The notes beneath the pieces were generated by a model. That model did not search any database. It was not told the origin of the DNA and saw only the letters and a program-made list of their open reading frames with translations. 9,336 nucleotides of DNA from the NCBI GenBank assembly GCA_002299245.1, contig DBOI01000048.1, positions 1 through 9,336 on the forward strand, in the 5' to 3' direction. Shown here in pieces: positions 4,960 through 9,336 of the stretch. Made by a program: the position numbers and the translations under genes. This stretch comes from Hydrogenovibrio sp. UBA650. GTDB taxonomy: Bacteria; Pseudomonadota; Gammaproteobacteria; Thiomicrospirales; Thiomicrospiraceae. Numbering within the stretch: position 1 is the stretch's first letter; every line of letters starts with the position of its first letter.

Positions 4960-6600
4960 TTACTTTAAAGCGTCTGCCACAATCGCTTTGGCTTCTGCCT
5001 GAATGGCCTCTAAATGTTGTTGGCTTTTAAAGCTTTCGGCGTAAATTTTATAGATGTCTTCGGTGCCGGATGGACGAGCCGCAAACCAACCATTTTCAGT
5101 GGTAATCTTCAGGCCACCAATTGCGGCACCATTGCCTGGCGCGTGAGTCAACTTGGCGGTAATTGTTTCACCGGCAAGCGTGTCCGCTTCAACCATTTCT
5201 GGTGACAAATTACTCAAAATGGCTTTCTCTTCACGGTTCGCCGGCGCATCAATTCGAGCGTAGATTGGATTGCCAAATTTTTCAGTGAGCTCCTGATAAA
5301 GTTCGCCCGGATCTTTACCGGTTACCGCGGTGATTTCTGCTGCTAGCAGGTTGAGAATAATACCGTCTTTGTCGGTGCTCCAAGGACTACCATCCATTGC
5401 CAGGAAAGATGCTCCCGCCGACTCTTCACCACCAAAGCCAAACTCACCCGTTTGCAGGCCGTCAACAAACCATTTAAACCCGACAGGCACTTCATTTAAG
5501 TTAAGTCTGGCATCTTCGGCGACACGGTCGATCATTGAACTTGATACCAGAGTTTTACCTACAGCTGCATTTTGAGGCCAGTTTGGGCGGTGGCTAAATA
5601 GATATTGAATTGCTACCGCCAGGTAGTGGTTTGGGTTCATCAGACCAACCGACTTGGTAACGATACCGTGACGATCTACATCCGGGTCATTACCAAATGC
5701 CAAATCATAGTTGTCTTTTAAACCGATCAGTCCGGCCATCGCATAAGGTGACGAGCAATCCATGCGAATTTTGCCATCTTTATCGACATGCATAAACGAG
5801 AAGGTTGAATCAACTTGCGGGTTAACCACATCGATATTCAAACCGTAGTGATCCGCAATCGGTTTCCAGTAGTCAACCCCTGCGCCACCCATTGGGTCAA
5901 TAGCCAGTTTGAGATTGGCATCTTTAATCGCCTGCATATTGATGACTTTACCGAGGTTTTCAACATAAGGTGTGATCAAGTCAGAAGGCTGCACATATTC
6001 TGAAGCCATCGCCTGATTTAGGCTCATGCGCTTGACTTCTGCCATGCCTGCTTTGATCAGTTCATTGGCTTTGTCTTGAATCCAGTTGGTCGCATCGGTA
6101 TCCGCTGGGCCACCAGTTGGCAGGTTGTATTTAAAACCGCCGTCTTGCGGCGGGTTGTGCGATGGCGTAATCACCACGCCGTCTGCAAAGCCTCCCTGGC
6201 GACCGTGGTTGTATTGCAAAATAGCGTTAGAGATAACTGGAGTTGGGGTATAACGGCCATTGGATTGAATAATCACATTGACCTTATTGGCGGCAAAGAC
6301 TTCAACCGCGGTGGCATGAGCAGCTTCTGAAAGTGCGTGGGTATCCATCCCAATATACATGGGGCCAATAGTATTCTGTAAATGACGGTATTCAACGATG
6401 GCCTGGCAAATTGCTGCAATGTGGTCTTCGTTAAACGTTGATTTACTTGAGCAGCCACGGTGCCCACTGGTTCCAAAGCTAACCGCTTGTTCTGGATTGC
6501 TAACATCCGGTTTAAGCGTGTAGTAGTCAGACATCAAAAGTGGAATATTTTCTAGCAATGTGTGCGGGGCTTTTTTACCGGCATATTCAGAAACAGCCAT
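4960..6600 (-). CDS. pgm: Phosphoglucomutase, alpha-D-glucose phosphate-specific
   Basis: The enzyme interconverts glucose 1-phosphate and glucose 6-phosphate in the cytosol, feeding UDP-glucose, glycogen and envelope polysaccharide synthesis. At 546 residues it equals the E. coli Pgm length. All four active-site loops are present: the phosphoserine loop VITPSHNPPQDGG (143-155, Ser147), the metal loop GNDPDVDRHG (303-312, with Asp305, Asp307 and Asp309), the sugar-binding loop FGGEESAGASF (389-399), and the phosphate-binding loop ARPSGTEDIYKIY (508-520). The N-terminal FGTSGHRGCSS (42-52) is also typical. ATG 6598-6600 is preceded by GAGG with a 10-nt spacer, somewhat long but acceptable. It is the first gene of the minus-strand set with the patatin and OlsF-like genes and is divergent from phoA. 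Nothing looks missing or damaged. Confidence 0.95.
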   Translation of the reverse strand: MAVSEYAGKKAPHTLLENIPLLMSDYYTLKPDVSNPEQAVSFGTSGHRGCSSKSTFNEDHIAAICQAIVEYRHLQNTIGPMYIGMDTHALSEAAHATAVEVFAANKVNVIIQSNGRYTPTPVISNAILQYNHGRQGGFADGVVITPSHNPPQDGGFKYNLPTGGPADTDATNWIQDKANELIKAGMAEVKRMSLNQAMASEYVQPSDLITPYVENLGKVINMQAIKDANLKLAIDPMGGAGVDYWKPIADHYGLNIDVVNPQVDSTFSFMHVDKDGKIRMDCSSPYAMAGLIGLKDNYDLAFGNDPDVDRHGIVTKSVGLMNPNHYLAVAIQYLFSHRPNWPQNAAVGKTLVSSSMIDRVAEDARLNLNEVPVGFKWFVDGLQTGEFGFGGEESAGASFLAMDGSPWSTDKDGIILNLLAAEITAVTGKDPGELYQELTEKFGNPIYARIDAPANREEKAILSNLSPEMVEADTLAGETITAKLTHAPGNGAAIGGLKITTENGWFAARPSGTEDIYKIYAESFKSQQHLEAIQAEAKAIVADALK

Positions 6601-6831
6601 ATTCAGATTACCTCAGTAAATGTAGATCAATTAAGTCATTCTATACAATAAATAGGTCATTTAGGATACAAACTCATAATTGAGACTTCAGAGAAGCTGA
6701 ATAAATTGATCGTCTTCAATAAAGTGTAAAGATTTGATTCGTGCACAGGTGTAAAATTCAATTTATTTAAAGGTGATCGATCAAATGCCTTGTCTGGTTG
6801 TAAGTTAACTATGTTTATTGAGAAAAGAGCG
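6601..6831. promoter_or_regulatory. Divergent pgm/phoA intergenic region with GATC-centred inverted repeats
   Basis: These 231 nt separate two divergent starts and must hold promoters for both directions. Visible structure: GATCAATT (6625-6632) is the inverted partner of AATTGATC (6704-6711). TTGATCG (6706-6712) is the inverted partner of CGATCAA (6778-6784), the latter lying partly within the palindrome TGATCGATCA (6774-6783). TTCAG/CTGAA (6687-6691 and 6697-6701) form a small stem. Four GATC sites fall within 160 bp. For pgm, TATAGA read on the minus strand near 6640-6650 could be a -10 box, but no matching -35 was found. For phoA, TTGATC at 6706 is a possible -35 with a poorly spaced TAAAGA. 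I could not find the 11-bp-spaced CTGTCAT repeats of a Pho box, so phosphate control is not shown by the sequence. Confidence 0.45.
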
Positions 6832-8415
6832 ATGAAAACCCAATTTAAATTATCTGCCGCAGTGTTGCTTGTGGTTACTGGGCTTGCAGGATGTAGCTAT
6901 AACAGTGTTCAGAAAGAGTACCCAAATAACACTCTGAAATACCCAATAGCAAACTCTTGGTATCAAAATGGCGCCAAAGTAGTTGAGAATGCGGTTAACA
7001 AGAAAATTCAAACGGCAAAGGGTAAGGCAAAAAATATTATTCTGTTTGTCGGCGATGGCATGGGTATTTCAACGGTGACTGCGGCTCGAATTTTAGCAGG
7101 CCAGCAACAGGGAAAACTTGGTGAAGAGCATCAATTGAGTTTTGATAAATTCCCTTTTACAGGCCTGTCAAAAACCTACAACACAAATCAGCAAACGCCC
7201 GATTCGGCAGGAACCATGACCGCGATGATTACCGGGGTTAAATCAAAAGCCGGCATGATCAGTGTTTCAGAAGCTTCGCAACGTGCCAATTGCAAAACTT
7301 CAAAGGGCAATGAATTGGTCAGTGCTCTGGAAATGGCGGAGAACATTGGCAAAGCAACCGGCATAGTTTCCACTGCGCGAATCACCCACGCGACCCCCGC
7401 AGCGACCTATGCAAAATCTCCGGAACGAAACTGGGAAAGCGATAATAAATTGACAGATGAGGCAAGAGCTAATGGCTGCAAAGATATTGCCGATCAGCTT
7501 CTGAGCTTTAAATACGGAGATGGTATTGAGGTGGTCATGGGAGGCGGTCGCCGTCACTTTATTCCCAAAGAGTTTACCGATGTTGAAGGTAAGCGGGGCA
7601 AGCGCAAAGATGGCCGCAACCTGATGGCAGAGTGGCAAGCTAAACACCCAAATGGTTTATTGGTTCAGACTCAGGCAGAATTTGATGCGATTAATGCAAA
7701 CACAGAAAAAGTGTTGGGCTTGTTTAATAGTTCACATATGCGCTATGAAGCAGATCGCAGTAATGATGTCGGTGGAGAACCTTCAATTGCGGAGATGACT
7801 TCTAAGGCGATTGACGTGCTCAGCAAAGACAAAGATGGTTTCTTTTTGATGGTTGAATCGGGGCGTATTGATCATGGTCACCATGCCGGTAGTGCTTACA
7901 ATGCCCTAACGGATACGATTGCATTTGCCGAAGCGGTTCAAGCTGCGGTTGATAAAACCTCGGCCGAAGATACTCTGATTATTGTCACCGCCGATCACAG
8001 TCATGTGTTTACCATAGCCGGCTACCCGACTCGTGGTAATCCAATTTTGGGCAAGGTAATCAGTAACGATAGCAGCGGTAATTCAAAGGGTGAAGTTCAG
8101 CTGGCAGCGGATGATATGCCATACAGCACCTTGGGTTATATCAATGGCTTGGGCTTTGCTGATTTGGGGAATGAAACCAATGCCGACATTCGCTATAAAA
8201 CCGCAGAAGAAACCGGGCGGGTAGATTTAACGGATATTAACACTGAAGCTTCCGGATTCCATCAAGAGGCTCTAGTGCCGTTGAGTGCAGAAACTCACGC
8301 TGGAGAAGATGTTGGAATCTATGCATCTGGCCCAGGAGCGCATCTGGTTTCAGGTGTGGTTGAGCAAAATGTGATTTTTCATATTATGAGTCACATGGGT
8401 GGTTTGCAAAGGTAA
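6832..8415 (+). CDS. phoA: Alkaline phosphatase, PhoA type, predicted lipoprotein
   Basis: The 527-residue protein hydrolyses phosphate monoesters outside the cytoplasm. I chose ATG 6832 because the signal peptide starts there: MKTQFKLSAAVLLVVTGLAG followed by Cys21 (lipobox LAGC, 18-21). Ser at +2 predicts outer-membrane anchoring. In-frame starts at 6790 and 6811 would only add a hydrophilic leader. Catalytic and metal residues are visible: Asp75 in FVGDGMG (72-78), nucleophile Ser125 in TPDSAGTMTA (122-131), Glu342, Asp347 and His351 in VESGRIDHGHH (341-351), Asp388 and His389 in TADHSH (386-391), and His489 in ETHAGEDV (487-494). The insert after TADHSH (about 395-480) is typical of marine gammaproteobacterial PhoA enzymes. 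E. coli PhoA is a soluble periplasmic protein, so lipid anchoring is a difference. It is probably cotranscribed with the next gene. The catalytic set is complete, so it should be active. Confidence 0.93.
   Translation: MKTQFKLSAAVLLVVTGLAGCSYNSVQKEYPNNTLKYPIANSWYQNGAKVVENAVNKKIQTAKGKAKNIILFVGDGMGISTVTAARILAGQQQGKLGEEHQLSFDKFPFTGLSKTYNTNQQTPDSAGTMTAMITGVKSKAGMISVSEASQRANCKTSKGNELVSALEMAENIGKATGIVSTARITHATPAATYAKSPERNWESDNKLTDEARANGCKDIADQLLSFKYGDGIEVVMGGGRRHFIPKEFTDVEGKRGKRKDGRNLMAEWQAKHPNGLLVQTQAEFDAINANTEKVLGLFNSSHMRYEADRSNDVGGEPSIAEMTSKAIDVLSKDKDGFFLMVESGRIDHGHHAGSAYNALTDTIAFAEAVQAAVDKTSAEDTLIIVTADHSHVFTIAGYPTRGNPILGKVISNDSSGNSKGEVQLAADDMPYSTLGYINGLGFADLGNETNADIRYKTAEETGRVDLTDINTEASGFHQEALVPLSAETHAGEDVGIYASGPGAHLVSGVVEQNVIFHIMSHMGGLQR
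7159..7173 (+). repeat. Copy of repeated motif AGGCCTGTCAAAA inside phoA
   Basis: The 15-mer ACAGGCCTGTCAAAA is identical to the minus-strand copy at the patatin start. Here it encodes Thr-Gly-Leu-Ser-Lys in phoA, with the palindrome ACAGGCCTGT at 7159-7168. Shared identity between unrelated proteins and a non-coding gap means it is not protein homology. Confidence 0.55.
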
Positions 8416-8423
8416 ATTGCTCT

Positions 8424-9260
8424 TTGATTAGTCTGTCTCATATATTTCCCTCTAGGTTAAGAGCTTGGTTTTTAATTTTACAGGCCAGCTTTTTTCTATT
8501 GTTTCCAATCCGGTTGCTGGCATCAGAATTGAACTGTTCTGTTGTGAGCAATTCTCAAGCTCATAGCTTAAAGGCAAGCTATCAAGCATCGATCCAGCAG
8601 CTTGACTATCCGGTTGGTTCCTGGCGCCCCCGCAATAAAGTCATTGAAGATTATTCGATGATCTATTGGCGAAGTAACAATAAGGTTGCCTACCAATACC
8701 CAGAGAGAAAAATCACCGAATTCTGGCAGTTGGAAATCAATCGCCAGCTAAGTTTTTCAAGGCTGTTTGATGCCTACCAACGCGGTATTGAATATGAACC
8801 GGGTGACCTAAAAATGCTTGGTCAGGGAAAGCAACGATGGGAGTCTAAACGCAATCTGTTGTCTCCCAAGATGTTGGCAGGGAAAATAAAGGCAACCGAG
8901 CTTAAGACTGTTAATCAGTGTAGAAGAGTTCAATATCAAGGAAGCATTGGCGGTGATCTGATTACACTTATTTGGAACCCGGATTTAGAACTGGTTTTAG
9001 AGGCCAGTATTGTCCGCGCCAAGACCAGAAAAAAAATGAGTTATAAATTAACAGGCCTGCAAAATTCAAAAGCCGTGCAACAACGATTTAACCAGCTGGC
9101 GAATTACGACATGATGGATTTCTCTGATATTGGTGACAATGAAGCAGATCCATTTATCAGCAAAATGATTCGATTAGGTTTTATTGAGCACTTCGATACC
9201 AATATTCTCAATGAAAGAGGTGAGCGCATTTCACCCTATGGATCAAGTCACAGCCACTAA
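8424..9260 (+). CDS. Secreted protein of unknown function, cotranscribed with phoA
   Basis: The gene encodes 278 residues from a TTG start at 8424-8426, only 8 nt after the phoA stop. AAAGG at 8408-8412, inside the end of phoA, is a plausible ribosome site with an 11-nt spacer. No in-frame ATG occurs before residue 79, which would discard the signal peptide, so TTG is preferred. Residues 12-33 are a hydrophobic export signal with likely cleavage after LLA (31-33). The mature protein (about 245 residues) has motifs SWRPRNKVIEDYSMIYWRS (66-84), an AYQRGIEYEPGDLKML segment (117-132), and an acidic C-terminal stretch DFSDIGDNEADPF (232-244). It ends in SHSH. Cys38 and Cys166 could form a disulfide. 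I have the impression of a conserved family ending with this acidic stretch and a His-rich tail, but cannot name it. Context suggests a periplasmic role linked to the phosphatase. Confidence 0.75.
   Translation: MISLSHIFPSRLRAWFLILQASFFLLFPIRLLASELNCSVVSNSQAHSLKASYQASIQQLDYPVGSWRPRNKVIEDYSMIYWRSNNKVAYQYPERKITEFWQLEINRQLSFSRLFDAYQRGIEYEPGDLKMLGQGKQRWESKRNLLSPKMLAGKIKATELKTVNQCRRVQYQGSIGGDLITLIWNPDLELVLEASIVRAKTRKKMSYKLTGLQNSKAVQQRFNQLANYDMMDFSDIGDNEADPFISKMIRLGFIEHFDTNILNERGERISPYGSSHSH
9051..9063 (+). repeat. Near copy of the repeated motif in the secreted-protein gene
   Basis: ACAGGCCTGCAAAA (from 9051) lacks one T compared with the ACAGGCCTGTCAAAA copies. With its flank, ATTAACAGGCCTG matches the minus-strand sequence at the patatin start over 13 bases. 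It codes Thr-Gly-Leu-Gln here. Confidence 0.4.
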
Positions 9261-9275
9261 CTCACCTTGGAAAAT

Positions 9276-9293
9276 CTGCTAAATATCCAGCAG
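9276..9293 (+). terminator. Weak stem-loop after the phoA operon
   Basis: CTGCT (9276-9280) pairs with AGCAG (9289-9293) across an 8-nt loop, 15 nt beyond the stop of the secreted protein gene, followed by TCTTAATTAAT. The stem is short and the T-run poor, so this is a candidate only. The remaining bases to the window end (9294-9336) are AT-rich with no gene seen. Confidence 0.25.
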
Positions 9294-9336
9294 TCTTAAT
9301 TAATCAAAACATCAATAAAACTAGTGCATCTTTATT

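Noticed and set aside
6636..6661. Two GTCAT elements upstream of phoA as a Pho box
   Set aside because: Their spacing is 21 bp rather than 11 or 22, the flanks do not match CTGTCAT, and the position is far from any defensible promoter.
6790..6831. Extended start for the alkaline phosphatase at 6790 or 6811
   Set aside because: A hydrophilic leader in front of a textbook lipoprotein signal is unlikely; ATG 6832 places the signal peptide at the N-terminus.
7300..7647. 115-codon minus-strand frame opposite phoA
   Set aside because: It lies entirely within the conserved phoA coding region, has Cys- and Ala-rich noise and no ribosome site.

Overview
The window reads as a stretch of chromosome from a gammaproteobacterium, probably aquatic or marine. 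The reasons are a 546-residue enterobacterial-type phosphoglucomutase, a two-domain OlsF-like acyltransferase, an RssA-like patatin, a PhoA-type alkaline phosphatase made as a lipoprotein, and moderate-to-low GC. This placement is an inference from family resemblance, not a measured taxonomy. I saw no rRNA, tRNA, CRISPR array, transposase or phage gene.

Left part (1-1894, all minus strand) is visibly more AT-rich and looks accessory. It holds the N-terminal 76 codons of a GNAT acetyltransferase (cut by the window edge), a small membrane-protein gene split by an in-frame amber codon, a PrcB-like lipoprotein and a second small lipoprotein with no recognised family. Between the two lipoprotein genes (1349-1409) is a 61-bp imperfect hairpin that closely resembles an integron attC site, although one of its two core boxes is degenerate. 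This part may be a relic of, or an insertion from, a gene-cassette array.

Middle part (2163-6600, minus strand) reads as pgm, then a patatin-like phospholipase (27 nt after pgm), then an OlsF-like O-/N-acyltransferase (85 nt further on). A stem-loop follows the last gene. The patatin has Ser where the first Gly of the GxSxG nucleophile motif is expected.

Right part (6832-9260, plus strand) is transcribed divergently from pgm. It contains a lipoprotein alkaline phosphatase and, 8 nt later, a secreted protein of unknown function. The two probably form one transcript. The 231-nt region between pgm and phoA (6601-6831) must carry promoters for both directions. It has several GATC-centred inverted repeats, but I could not identify a Pho box.

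Taken together, the middle and right parts could serve membrane-lipid remodelling and phosphate scavenging: ornithine lipid contains no phosphorus, patatins deacylate lipids and PhoA releases phosphate. This is a hypothesis from gene content only. A 13-mer, AGGCCTGTCAAAA, occurs exactly three times plus one near copy, each on the coding strand of the local gene or its 5' edge. That is far more than chance predicts and is the most unexplained short signal here.
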